Source: Proales similis
Taxonomy: Eukaryota; Rotifera; Eurotatoria; Ploima; Proalidae
NCBI GenBank assembly: GCA_019059635.1
Contig: JAGVRJ010000007.1
Span: 1,364,001 to 1,428,000 of the forward strand
Reading direction: 5' to 3'
DNA: 64,000 bases
The translations under genes and the position numbers were made by a program. Of this stretch, positions 48,944-60,995 are shown piece after piece. The notes under the pieces are model-generated. The model was not told the DNA's origin. It worked only from the letters and a program-made list of their open reading frames with translations, and searched no databases. Position 1 is the first letter of the stretch. Every line of letters starts with the position of its first letter.

Positions 48944-51900
48944 ATGGAGCCTTTTATTCATCAAGCCGAGTCCAATTCTCAAATAGGCTTGGTAAGCTTA
49001 GACCGTTCGACCAACAACTTCAGTAAAAATGAGAGTGAGCTTCGAATCAATGTTAGTTCACCTCATACTCTTCTCTGTTCAACGATTCGCCTGAGACAGT
49101 TTTTTGTTAAGATTGACTTGTCTGCAGGAGAATGCCTAAGTGAAAGCGAAAATGAAAGCCAACAGCAATTTGAAATTCTTTCTATTCTTAATCAACCAAG
49201 ATATGCCCAATATTTCAAAAAACGAGTTTGTGTAAAATTTGTGGCTGATGCATCGTAAGTATACTTTAAAAACGGCGCTTTACTTTAAAAAAATAGCTCT
49301 TTATGAAGAAATAAGCAATGCGCCGGCTGCCAGAAGAGAGCAAACGAAGGAGAACATCGTTTTGTAGCTAACGAATGGAATTATAAAGCTTGCACAGTGC
49401 TCCAGCCTACTGATGCGTATGGGAAGCTAACATTTCCAGGATGCCAGAGTAAAACTGCTCAGGTTCAAAAAATTTTATATCTCAATCTTTGTTCTTCTCG
49501 AAAAATATAGATTTTTTTCAATCGATTTCATAAATTCTAGTATATAAGAGTTCAAAATGATACTGACACCAAGGATATGATACAGTACATGTATTCACCG
49601 GAAAGTTGGAATCTTCAAAGGCCTCAATTGATCCTTAGTGTTACAGGAGGCGCTCAAAAATTCACAATTCCACATAGAATGAAAAAAGCATTCAAAAGAG
49701 GACTGGTTAAAGCTGCTGCTTCTACTGGGGCATGGATAATAACAGGAGGAACTAATACAGGAGTTATGAGACTTGTGGGTGAAGCCGTTGCTGAAGAATT
49801 CCACACTTGCAATTTGACAGTCCTAGGAATTGCCACCTGGGGGAAAGTAGCATTTAGAAATCAGATGGTGGTAGGCGTAAAAACATCTCATTGATAGTTA
49901 ATCGGTTTATCTAAAGAAAAATAGAAAAACATTCGAAATTTGGCAAGCAGTCGAAGTTTTGATGCATCAGGCAAAGGTTCCCACTATGCAAAGTTGAGTG
50001 GCGCCATTCATAAAAAGGTTTGTTCTCATCTACTTTTTGCTAATCTTTTTGATAATTATGGGCTGCGAACTTCTTTTTGAATTATTATTTTGGTCAAGGT
50101 GATTCTTAATGATAAAAAACGACGAATTAGAAAGCATCTACTTAAGTCAATTGACTTTGAGAATAAGCTTTCGAATCAGGTAGACTGAGTGTCGTACTGT
50201 AAAAATGTTTTCATTGAGATTTATTTGGAAATTGGTCTGAATTAAATTTTTAAAAGCGAGAAGAGCACAATTCCCTTATTTAAAATCTGGTTTAACAAGG
50301 TTATTATATTCTGAAATTAATCCTTGTTTATCAAGGTACCACTGTTTTACGCTCCCCAGGAGACTTCAACCCAGCTGCAAAGCTCAGGAGGTCGAAATTC
50401 AGATGTGCTCTTGGATCCAAATCATACTCATTTTATTCTTGTTGATGACGGTTCAATAGGACAATTTGGCAAAGAAATCGAGTTTCGGGCTCATCTTGAG
50501 TCAGAGCTTAGAAGAGGAAAACCACTTAAATATTACGAAAGTCGATCGGCTTTAAAATATAAAAATCGAGATGATGAATTGGATAGTAGTGGAGACGATT
50601 TTGATGACAAAGATGACAGCGCTGATTCAGTACCAATGATTTTAATAGTAGTTCAAGGTGGACCTAATACACTTATCACCGTTGAACATTCTCTTCGTCA
50701 AACTGTTCCAGTTTTAATTTTGGCAGTAATTGACATTTCTAACTTATAAGTCGATTGAAAATGTTGCTAAAAATTTTAACTTTCTAGGATAGCAAAGGAT
50801 GCGCTGATTTGATTGCGAATGCATGTTCATTGGTCAAACCAGAGTAAAGAGTTTAACTTGTTTATTTTGTTTCGCATAATTTTTGAATACTTCTCAATGA
50901 ACTTTTAGAAATGCTCAAATCGAAAAGCTTGTCATTGACTCAAAAATGTTCGACCAAGTGAAAGATCAATTGATTTACCGACGGAAAGTTTCTGAAGCTG
51001 CAAGGAGAATCGATTACATATTGAGTAGACGGCAGGATAATTTGATAAATGTTTTCCGACTCGATAGTGAAGAAGGAAGTTCCGATATTGAACTTACAAT
51101 ATTGCGTGCTTTTCTGAATTGTAATTTGTTTTTTTCTCTCAAACTTTATTTATAACCATGGCCGCAATATATTTTTAATTTTGAATTTGCAGCCAGAAAA
51201 AACAAATATTATGAAAACTTAAAGCTCGCTCTTCAATGGAATCGAAGTGATATTGCTAAATCAGATATATTTACTGGAGAGGAAGAATTTACTTCTAGCC
51301 AACTTGCAAACCTAATGGAAATGGCTCTGATTCAAAATAAGCCACAATTCGTCGAACTTTTGCTTGAAAATGGCTTAAATTTAAAAACATTCGTTACGCA
51401 CCGGCGCTTGTATTTTCTTTACAATTCTCACAAGGTATTAACTCTAATTCTTGACTTTAAAATATGCCGTAAATACTTAAATATATTTTAAAGGTTCAAT
51501 TTGATGCCAAAAAAGCGCCTCTTTTTCAGCTGTATAAAAAGAAATACAGTGCCGACAAGTCATCCCTAATCTCATTCAGAGGAATCCTCAAGTTTTTAAA
51601 AGAGTACTTTTTTGAGGATTTTTCTCCTACTTTCGTGCCCAACGATCTTGATCCCAGTCAACTCAAAAATTTTCTGGTAAATTTAAACCTTTTTGAACAA
51701 ATTAAAATCAAATTTAGAGAATATTCACAGAATTTGGCTAACAAGCGCGAATCGAGTGATGCAAATGGTATACTATTAGGCTCTTCCCTCTTTTACTTTT
51801 TGTGAATTAATAATTTTTCCTTAGGTGAAATAGATTTCGGAAAAAATGAAGTCTCTCATCCTGAACAGAACCTTTTCCTTTGGGCTCTTTTATTGAATCG

Positions 51901-54900
51901 CATTGACATAGCTCTACTGTTTTGGCAGATCGGAGAGGTACTTGGTTAATTGAAATTCTGACGAAAAGCATCAACAAAAATATGAAATTTAAAAGCATCA
52001 AATAAGTACAGCGCTGTTTGCCTCAAAGCTCCTTAAATCCATGGCTAGGCGATTAAATGATTTGGAAAAAGAACTAATGCATCATGCCGAGTGAGTCGAA
52101 TTAATGCACTACCCTTTTACTTATAATTTGCTCATTGACTTAAAGTGACTTCGAAAAAATGGCTATTGGAGTCATGAATATTTTTGATAGTACAACAGAT
52201 GACATCATAAACGGCGTGATTCTTCTAAGAAAAATTCCGTATTTCCAGCTAGATTGCCTTCAGATGGCTGTTGAGGCGGACTGTAAAAGATTCGTCTCCT
52301 TATCGTCTGTTCAGAACCTTCTTACAGATATTTGGTACGGTAAAATAGCAAGCAAGTCAGGAATGAAAGCCGGAATCAAAGTAAACTACTTATTTTTCAA
52401 GCTCAAACATTCAATCCTGCCAACTCTTTTTCTTTCCTTAGTTTTTGATAAGTTGCTTGTCTTTCGGTTTATTGGCCCCCTTTCTTGCCTTCGACCGGCG
52501 AGAGAAGCTAACTAGTCTGGTAAATAACATTTTTATCATCAATTTTTCATAATTCAATTAAAAATCTTCAAACTTAAAAAGAGCGATCGAGAGCATACTT
52601 TAAAAAAACTTGCCCGTTATAGCCAGCGAAAAGACATAAGGTACCATTTTCCTACAAACGGTTTATGTTTAAATGTTATGTTGTCTCACGTGCTTATCAT
52701 GTTCATTTTATCAGTTTATTTGGAAATCAGAGAGAGTAAGTATTTTGTGCCTATTGGTTTAACTTAGATGAAATAGAGTGATAGAATGTTTATTTTCTTT
52801 TTTTTTCAATTAAAAAGTTTTTAGCTAATTAAAACTTTCCTAAGTTATCTACTCAAAAGCTATCTAACAAATTATGAGATAAATATGGAAAAAAAAGATG
52901 CCCATCTTTTGCCGAATGTATGCCGAAGTGGAGATACGAGTGAGAGCAGTGATGATTCAAGCGACGAACGGGATCATATTCAGAACTTTTTACGCTCAAA
53001 TAGTGCTGATATGAGCAAAAATAGAAAAAGAAATGAAAAGTTAAAGCAAAAAAAGAGCATTTGGTCGACATATTGGAGCCGTTTTATGAGATTTGTACAC
53101 TCGCCTCGAGTTCACTTTGTTTACGATGCAACTTTTTTCTTCGTCTTTTTGATTTTGTTCAGCTACATGATTCTAAGTGAATTCGACTACTATGAAAATG
53201 TTGAGGATAATAAGGATCAGATCGATTATGAATCTGATTCACAACCACCAATACGCATTTCTTTAAACTCAACTACCTCAAAACAGCTCAACTTAAGTGA
53301 CAATAATACATACCCTTTTGGAAGCTCAACAACATCTTTTTCAGTCATAAAAATTGAAAAAAAAATTAAAAATCCGAGTTGGATTGAGTATCTGCTCATA
53401 TATTGGGTGATTGCATTCGCTTTGGAAGAGGCTCGCCAAGTAAGACGATTTATGTGTCTCAGTAAATTTTTTTTTTTTAATGGCTTTTAAGTATTTATTT
53501 GGGGATGCCGAAACTAGAGTTCTTAAGAATAGACTTTTGAATTACTTCCAAAATAACTGGAATTATTTGGATATTCTTGGATGCCTTGTGTTTTCTATCG
53601 GTATTTCATTACGTTTTATATCTATGAGATCATCTGAACTCATGTTCATATCTGCAAGGTAAAATTAAGTCCCAAGCAACAAAACGTTAGCCACAGAATT
53701 TAAAACTAAAAACTTTTAAATATTGTTTCAATTTAATAGGATAGTTCTTTGTATCGACCTTTGCATTTGGTATCTTCGGTTGCTGCACGTCTCAATAGTA
53801 TTCAAATCACTTGGACCGAAACTTGTGATGATTCAGAAAATGGTCAGAGATCTAATGTTTTTCATCAGTATACTTGCAATCTTTGTTTGCGCATTCGGAG
53901 TGACAACTCAAGTCAGCTGAAAAGAATCTTGTTTAAATTTCAAGCACTTTAAAACTTTTTGATAGGCTACCATGTATCCTGGTACCACATTTGATATGAA
54001 TCTTTTAAGAAGCATGTTGAACAAAGCCTATTGGCCGATATATGGGGAAATGAAAATACTCGACGAATTCGAAGAATGTGACAATGATTCCCATTCTAGA
54101 TGTCCTGAAGCGAGCGGAAAAGCGTTTAGCTTTATAGCATTGATGATATACATGGTAATAGCGAACGTTCTACTTATCAACCTTCTGATTGCGATGTTTA
54201 GGTATGCTTTTAATTTTTCTTTAAATTTTTTATTGGTTAAATTTTAAATAAAATTTCCTAGTTCTACTTTTCAGGATGTTCAGGAAAATACAGACCAAAT
54301 ATGGAAATTTCAGAATTATCGACTAGTTTTTGAATATTATGATTCTCCGATATTGCCACCACCTCTTAATTTCATTTCCTACTTGGTTTCATTTGCTTAT
54401 TTCATTAGAAATCGCTATCGAGCAAAGACCCTAACGGATGAGGATAGCGATTGTGAATCGGAATCAACAAAAGGTAAACATTCCTGTTTCTGATAATTAA
54501 TCGGTTTTCCTTGATTAATTCCTTTCCAGATGATATTGATCTACTTCTAGATCGTGAACGAAAGTATGCAGAAGAGTACATAAGAATGGAAAGGCTCAGA
54601 TTTCGAGAATCGATTCAATCAAAGCTAAAAGTTAATTCAGACAAGTATTGAAACTATCCTTACTATCTTAAAAAAATATTGATAATTTATTATTCAGGCT
54701 TGAAATATTGGAGCACAAGTTGAATGAAGTGATTGAAAGCAGATACAAAGAACTTAACCAGGTAAGAGAAATTAAAAAAAAACGAGAAAGATCATTTCAA
54801 CCAACACAATATTCAGCTAAGTAGAGCGGTAAACTGGTTGATGAGTCGCTATGACAACCAACAAGAAGCACCCTATTTATTTGATCAAAGTGGAAAAGAG

Positions 54901-54915
54901 CTTAAGCCTAAATAA
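48944..54915 (+). CDS. TRPM-type cation channel, copy C
   Basis: A third TRPM channel, on the opposite strand to A and B. It starts MEPFIHQAESNSQIGLV; the homology region reads LILSVTGGAQKF, STGAWIITGGTNTGVMRLVG, LVDDGSIGQFGKEIEF, VVQGGPNTLITV, FTGEEEFTSSQL. The pre-S1 segment ISCLSFGLLAPFLAF is at about 52,445-52,490, S1 (HFVYDATFFFVFLILFSYMI) at 53,110-53,170, S4-S5 with LGPKLVMIQKMVRDLMFF at 53,810-53,870, pore NKAYWPIYGEM at 54,017-54,050 and S6 NVLLINLLIAMF at 54,160-54,200. TRP segment IWKFQNYRLV, a coiled coil (LEILEHKLNEVIE) and a short tail finish it at 54915. No enzyme domain. The C-terminal coiled coil would assemble the tetramer. All exons can be joined in frame. Confidence 0.88.
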
Positions 54916-55055
54916 ATTTCCATAGGTATATTTTAAACTAATATCAACGTTACTTTAATAAAATCAAAAGAAAATGCTGAAAATAAACCGACTTTAAGTT
55001 TTTAATTTGCAAAGCTTTATTAATTAAACTCCGATTCAAAATGCCTTTATATTTT

Positions 55056-56978
55056 TTATGATGGTATGTAAACGCCAAATGGTATGAAAGAAGCGAAGTC
55101 TCTGAGAGCATTAACATAAGAATAAAGCAGAGAATCTGAAGATTGACATTTCAGGAAATATTCTATTAGTTTGGATGAATAAATAAATGGTTTAAGTACG
55201 TAATGGGCGAACGAATGTGAAAAGCAATTAGCAAAACATGAAGTGGCAAATGAATCAACCACAATAGTTCCTTGCTCGGTCAGCGGAGCATAAACCCCTT
55301 CTTCAACTGTTTCTCTTATATTCATAACTCTCGAAATATTTTCACCATTATTTGTGAACAACAGATCGCCTTCTACGATGTTTTCAGCAAAAACAAACTC
55401 AACAGATCGTTTGATTGTCAATTTAGGAATAAGATGCTTCGGAGATATGATAAGAGTTAGATTTTTGTCTGTTGTTATGGAAAGGAATTTAGCCATGGCA
55501 GTATGATCCTTATGAAGATAAGCCACAAAAGGTGAATAATTCCAAGTTTTACTAGTTGAATCAAACACAAGCAGGAGTTCTCCGCGTTTCAGATCACCAA
55601 TAGGGACAACTCCGCGTTCGAGACTTTGAACTGAAGCGGTTTTGGGGAAGCAACTTTCTTTTATAAGGTTTATAACCGTTTCAAGGGTTGTGGAAGTTGT
55701 AATGCTGGTCTGGCTAGTCGTACTCCCAGAAATTGTTTGACAAAAGCTTTTCACAACTCCTTGATGAAATTTAGCATAGATAAAGGACGATAAATTTAAT
55801 TTTAAGCCATCAAAGGTCGTTGATTAAATTACCTTTACTTTCAATCCAACTTTTGAAAGCGCTAACTCTGGTGTAGATGCTAAATTAAAAAATATATTTT
55901 TAGTTAAAATTTTAAGAAAAACTTCTTGTTGGTTAAACTTACCCAGGGTAGTTGGCTCTTGCGCATCCGTCCCCATAGGAAGTTATACCGACCAGGACAT
56001 ATTGCTCTACTCCATGGATCGATGAGCGCACAAAGAGGGGACCGCCCGAGTCACCTGATTAAGAGTTAGAACATTTGAATGCATATAATAAGTCTCTGGA
56101 CTTCACCTTGGCAGGTATCTTTCCCGCCATTCATTTCTCCAGAGCACATTTGAGAGTTCCAGTTCTTGTTAATTTGCGGAAACACATTATTGCAATTATC
56201 ATTTTCATAAACCGTAAGCTGAACTTCTTTAAGAGTGCTTGAAGTTATTCCATTTTCGCTCGTGGTTCCCCAGCCAGCAGCGAAAGAGGCTTGACCTGCT
56301 TGGGGGAAAAATGTAGAGCTGAACGGATACAAACAAGCTGGCATTTTAGATTCATCAAAGTTGATTGGCTCTTGAAGGAACAGCATAGCTATGTCATTCA
56401 GAAAGCTATCTTTTTCATAGTTTTCATGCTGAATAATCGTTTAAGTATTGATTCTTTTTATACATTAGCAAAGATTTACCAATATAACTTGACGAACTTG
56501 TATTGTCTGGGCGTTTGAGGGTAGAATTCCACGATTAATTGTCGAACCAACAATCACTTGATGCTGCTGAGGGAATGTGGAACCAAAATCATCGAAACAA
56601 TGAGCTGCAGTTAATATAGTCTGCTCATCAATAATTGATCCTCCGCAACCGATTCTACCACCAACTTTGACATATGCCATTGATGGCCATTTGTTTCTCG
56701 GAGCGTCAGATCCACCAACAATTTTGCCTTGTTGATTAGCTTGTTGATTATAAAGTTTTTCAATTACTCTTAGTCTTAGAATGAAACGTATCTTATTGTT
56801 CAAACCTTTCTCCAAAAGCTCCACTAGACGCTTAAATTCAAGGTCAACTGCTTTAAATAAAATTGGTTAATAAATATATATTACAGATTTTTAAAGATTG
56901 TAAGAATGATTACTGACCGGCAAATGCTTGACAACTAATTATTAATAACAGAAATGCCCCTTTTCTTAAGCGATTCAT
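55056..56978 (-). CDS. Secreted trypsin fused to a hedgehog-type Hint autoprocessing domain
   Basis: Six exons, about 538 residues, in one frame. Signal peptide ([20 protein letters not shown]), propeptide of about 43 residues, then IVGG at residue 64 after Lys63. The protease has His104 (TAAHC), Asp156 (NDIAML) and Ser254 (GDSGGP), with Asp248 in KDTCQGDSGGP giving trypsin-like specificity, and ends [14 protein letters not shown]. An intron in phase joins a Ser/Thr linker to a Hint domain: Cys341 in [25 protein letters not shown] (His413), [32 protein letters not shown] and a 65-residue tail like that of hedgehog C-terminal regions. In hedgehog such a domain cuts itself off and links the N-terminal part to cholesterol. 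Fly Asp303, needed for cholesterol, appears to be His387 here, so the lipid step is uncertain. There is no hedgehog signalling domain. Confidence 0.87.
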
Positions 56979-57402
56979 CTTCTAAACTTTTATGTTTTTT
57001 AAATTTATTTCTGATCAACTCAACTCAAAAACTGTCTGAAAAGATTTTATGACGCTTTAAACGTTCTTTCTTTCATAGGCTTATGTGTGCTTGCATTACC
57101 TGCTACTTCATAGGTTGCTTGAATCCTTTTGAAACCCCCACGCGAAAAAATTATACATCCTACATTCTATGCCAAAACAACTTGATTATGTTGTCGGCTG
57201 TAATAGCTTTTTAACTTGAAGTCTGAAAACAGAGCCTGCAAGGTATTTTGTGGTAATTATTTCTACCTATATTGCGATTTCAGTTATAAACACACCCTCA
57301 AGAAGCGTCTTGAATAGCGCGAGTTAAGTTGAAAGCTTTTATTTAAGTGAATTTATGATTGAAAGAAAGAGAAGATCCCGCTTAGCTTATAAGATCCATT
57401 GA
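56979..57402. other. Gap between trypsin-Hint start and TMX2 end
   Basis: 424 bases between two minus-strand genes, holding the promoter of the trypsin-Hint gene. No gene or repeat seen. Confidence 0.4.
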
Positions 57403-58236
57403 TTATTCTGTTTTTTTTTCATCCTTCGTTTTATCAATCGATGGCTTGAACAGAATCGCCCTAGCTTTGCACTCGTAATAAATCTTGTTCAAATCAAATT
57501 CTCTAACAACATTTTCGTAGCTGAATAAAAATCTAAATACATTTCCTTTCGAATCAATGAATGGACGTCTCTTGGTCTCATGGCCCTTTTCGAACAAAAT
57601 GAGACTGGGCAATTGTTTGCTTAATGAAGATGGATCAATATTAAATTTCTTGGCAATGTCCGGATACAGACTACAGTCGAACTTCCCGAATTTAAGATTA
57701 TCCAATCCACCAAACTTGTAGGAAATTTCAGCAAATACTGGTGCAAAGTTGGTGCATGGCGGGGACCAAGGAACATGAAAACATATTAGCCATGTGACTC
57801 GATCATCCCTTTTAATTTCGTGCTCTAAATTTGTGCTTCGAAAAGAAACTATATTCTGAGGCCCGTTATAAGCTGGTTGAGGTAGAAACACGAAGTGAAG
57901 GAACCAGCATATACAAAAAAGAATGGCAGGAAAAGGGCCCTCTCGCCAATACAATATTACGTTGGCTACTTTGCTAAATGTGCAGATTGTGTTGATCATT
58001 TGTAACCATGTTGCTGCTTTACGCGCTTTCACTGCTACGAAAATGACCAAAAGCATAAGAATTTCCGCTTCCCTCCATTCGAGCATGCACGATTCGAAAA
58101 AATATTCACAGATATTCGGAGTACATTTCAAAATAAGGTAGCTGAGGGCCAACAAAATGTTGGTCGGATAGTGAGGCTGTGAAAGGATTTTCAGTTTTTG
58201 CGGCAGGCTGCTCATTTTTTTTCCACACTCGATCAT
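57403..58236 (-). CDS. TMX2: TMX2 thioredoxin-related transmembrane protein
   Basis: Intronless, 277 residues from the ATG at 58236; the codons upstream contain no ATG. N-terminal half has several hydrophobic segments (e.g. ILMLLVIFVAV, ILFCICWFLHFVFLP). The thioredoxin domain follows with LICFHVPWSPPCTNFAPVF, LNFGKFD-like LKFGKFDC, KQLPSLILFEKG, RRPFIDSKG and a late ENVVREFDLNKIY. The active-site position reads SPPC, one Cys, where human TMX2 has SNDC and classical thioredoxins have CxxC, so it is unlikely to be a standard oxidoreductase. The end KKTE resembles the ER-retrieval KKDK of vertebrate TMX2. TMX2 sits in the ER membrane at mitochondrial contacts. Human TMX2 has several introns, absent here. 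Confidence 0.9.
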   Translation of the reverse strand: MIECGKKMSSLPQKLKILSQPHYPTNILLALSYLILKCTPNICEYFFESCMLEWREAEILMLLVIFVAVKARKAATWLQMINTICTFSKVANVILYWREGPFPAILFCICWFLHFVFLPQPAYNGPQNIVSFRSTNLEHEIKRDDRVTWLICFHVPWSPPCTNFAPVFAEISYKFGGLDNLKFGKFDCSLYPDIAKKFNIDPSSLSKQLPSLILFEKGHETKRRPFIDSKGNVFRFLFSYENVVREFDLNKIYYECKARAILFKPSIDKTKDEKKTE

Positions 58237-58943
58237 ACAATCTTTATTTAGCAATCAGTTTAATCTTTTGCTTTTTTGTGCATAATTATGGGGACCAACG
58301 CATCCTTTTATTCGAACCCATTAAAGCTGAAGTTGTCTTTCTTATTTAACATTCTGTTCAGCTAAAACATTGCTTAATAATCAAAGAAATTTAAGGAATG
58401 AGAAAAGTTTTGTTTAAAATTTATCAAATTTTATTTCATATCAATTTTAAATATTTATTTACCTAAACTCGCTTGAAAAAAACTATAGCTATAATCAGAA
58501 GAATAGTCATTATGTTCATCAATAACTTGATTTAATTCTAACCTCTGTTAAAGAGCTTATTGTTCAATAACTGAGTCTTTCTAAAAATATTATTAATTGC
58601 CCGTGCAATTAATATTAAATGCAAACACTCTAATGCTTCTTTATAACATAATGCTCCTATCGTGATAATTATTATTATTTCAAAATACTAAGCGGTCGCT
58701 AAGTTAAGTTCCTGACAAAAGAATGGCCTTATCGAATCAATTTAAATTATTCATTGATGCTACGCTCGCAATTTAAACGCCGCATGCAATTTCCTAAAAT
58801 TTAAAAACTCTCAAAGATTTTTTGCTTTTAATTTTCATCTTCGAATCTAACCTAATAAATCGATATCGATGTTTTAATTCAACAATCGTGTTGTTTCTTT
58901 GTTTTTAACGGCTTTTTGAACATTTAGAAACAGCTCTCAATAC
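58237..58943. promoter_or_regulatory. Divergent region between TMX2 and the sulfotransferase
   Basis: About 700 AT-rich bases between diverging starts. CATTTAG ends at 58,927, 16 bases before the sulfotransferase ATG. Nothing else recognised. Confidence 0.4.
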
Positions 58944-59957
58944 ATGTTGGACATTTTAATGCGCCGGAAGATTATCCTAGTGTTGCTTACTGTTTCAATA
59001 ATTTTTTGGTGTCGATCTGCAATCGAAATCTATTTTAAACTCGAAAGATGCTCATTTACCGAAGGTTCTTTGATTGAAAACGTCCGAAGTAAAACATCTT
59101 TTAACAACGATTGCAGCCGAATTCAAATTAAGCTCTTACCAAACACAGTTATAATTGGGGCCGCAAAAGCTGGAACTTCGGCACTTATTCGATTTCTGTC
59201 GATCAATCCACAAATAAGGATATTTGGTCGCTCGGTTTATAATCATCAAGATGAAATTTACTTTTTCTATCCAGAACAAAATTTCGCCCAAGGGTTGGAA
59301 TGGTACAGACAGCAAGCTCCCAACATCACTATGTGCGATTTTTTGGATTTCGGAACCAATATAGTAATTATGGAAAAATCTCCACACTATTATTTACATG
59401 AAGAAACTGCTGAGAAGATAAAGTGGTATAACAGGGATATGAAGCTCATATTTTCAGTTACAGAGCCAGTCAAACGAATTCAGTCTGAACTGAATGAACT
59501 GTTCATGTCGGGTGTAAAAACTCAAGTTAAATCATATCCCGAAATTTTAAAATCCGTGTTTGCTCTTAATCAATCTGAAAATTTTTTAAAAAACGACCAG
59601 TATTTTAAAATGAGCTTATATTCACAGTATTTAAAAAAGTGGTTTAAATATTTTAAAAAAGAGCAAATTCATATAGTTGATGGTGAACGATTTTCAAAAG
59701 AGCCATGGACTGAGTTGAATTTGATAGAGAATTTTCTTGGCATAAAGCAATTTATACAGCCAAATCACTTTAAGATGAAACCAGGTAAAAAATTTTTTTG
59801 CGTCAATCAAAGCCAAAAGCTTGAATGCATGGACCATACTAAAGGACGAAGGCATGAAATCAAGTTCGACGAGGAAATTTCAGAAAAATTGCGTTATTTT
59901 TTTAGACCCTGGAATGAAGAGTTCTTTAAGCTAGTTGAACGAAGATTTGATTGGTAA
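58944..59957 (+). CDS. HS3ST: Heparan sulfate glucosamine 3-O-sulfotransferase-like
   Basis: Intronless, 337 residues, a Golgi type II membrane protein: short basic tail (MRRK), one membrane segment (IILVLLTVSIIFWC) and a lumenal sulfotransferase domain. The 5'-phosphosulfate loop is GAAKAGTSALIRFL; DEIYFF holds the catalytic-base Glu; EKSPHYY and VTEPVKRIQSE form the 3'-phosphate site; FCVNQSQKLECMDHTKGRRH is the C-terminal disulfide loop and substrate-site motif of 3-O-sulfotransferases. These enzymes put a sulfate on the 3-OH of glucosamine in heparan sulfate. The loop Ala in place of the usual Arg-Lys-Gly wording (GVRKGGT) makes it a divergent member. Which HS3ST type cannot be told. Confidence 0.8.
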   Translation: MLDILMRRKIILVLLTVSIIFWCRSAIEIYFKLERCSFTEGSLIENVRSKTSFNNDCSRIQIKLLPNTVIIGAAKAGTSALIRFLSINPQIRIFGRSVYNHQDEIYFFYPEQNFAQGLEWYRQQAPNITMCDFLDFGTNIVIMEKSPHYYLHEETAEKIKWYNRDMKLIFSVTEPVKRIQSELNELFMSGVKTQVKSYPEILKSVFALNQSENFLKNDQYFKMSLYSQYLKKWFKYFKKEQIHIVDGERFSKEPWTELNLIENFLGIKQFIQPNHFKMKPGKKFFCVNQSQKLECMDHTKGRRHEIKFDEEISEKLRYFFRPWNEEFFKLVERRFDW

Positions 59958-60995
59958 AATTTTCTTTCTAGTTGCTCTTTTCTTTTTCGCGAATTTAGCA
60001 ATGATATTATTATCAAACTTTATCTTCGGGGATCGATCCTAATTTTTGAGTAAATCCACTCAACGTTTTGTCCATCCTTTTTTTATCTTTTTGCTTAATA
60101 ATTCTGAAAGTGGGTTCATAAGCTATCAACAGTTTATTTGTCCAGAGTCTAAAATTCTTAATGATAAGTAAACATTTTTCTTTTCACTAAGTGTTGAAAC
60201 AAATTAGCTTGAATCCGTTTTTATTAAGCAACATCTTCAGTTAAGACTTATTTTGAATCAGATTTCACTGGAAAAAATTGAATCGACCTTAATTTTTGAC
60301 TGAAATTCCATAACTTAAAATAAAGAGCATAAAAAAAGTATGAAAAGACTGATATAGGGTTAAGACTTGAGGTGAATTTTATGGATTTTGAGTTAATATT
60401 TATGATCACTTCAGATAGAACCGATCTCATTTAGTTTTAATATTCATGTTATTTATATGGTATTAGGATTTTCTAAAAGTTAGTTCTGCTTCCAATTCCA
60501 AATAAAATGGTTTATTAGCATCTTTCTTTAGTAGGGTTTTCCCAAGCAAAGATACTTTGACAGGAACATAAATGAAACAATTTAATTACTTAACGGCTGA
60601 ATAAATTCATAAAATGCTGATGAATGGCTGAATCTAAAGAGTTCTCAGATGCCTGGTTATTCGATGTCTGCTAACATGGCGAACGTACATAATTTCGCAT
60701 GAAAGGAAGCGAGGGGTCTTCAACTTGAATTATAAATGATGATGAATATGAGGCGCCTCGCATTAATCAAGACTAGCTTCGAAGTCTGCCATAGTTTGAA
60801 AAGCAAACGGCCATATCTTCTTTCGCACTAATTTTTATTTGAAATCCCATGGTTACCTCTTGTGAATGTATTGAATTTCTAGAGTTATGAATACACGCTC
60901 AACATAACCATCAAGGTAAGGTGAGCGACACGCTTCTAAAACAAGACTTGCAATAGCAGCTCATTATTTATAAAATTCGGCGATTGCATGCATGC
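59958..60995. other. Gap between sulfotransferase and adenylyl cyclase
   Basis: About 1 kb, AT-rich, without a supported gene; should hold the cyclase promoter. A GCATGCATG palindromic run lies at 60,986-60,998 at the cyclase start. No splice acceptor is clear before the ATG. Confidence 0.4.

Noticed and set aside
54280-54915. Kinase or NUDT9 domain at the end of the TRPM genes
   Set aside because: After the TRP segment only a coiled coil and short tail follow in all three copies.
55056-55759. True hedgehog ligand gene
   Set aside because: The Hint domain is hedgehog-like, but the part before it is a trypsin and no hedgehog signalling domain is present upstream.
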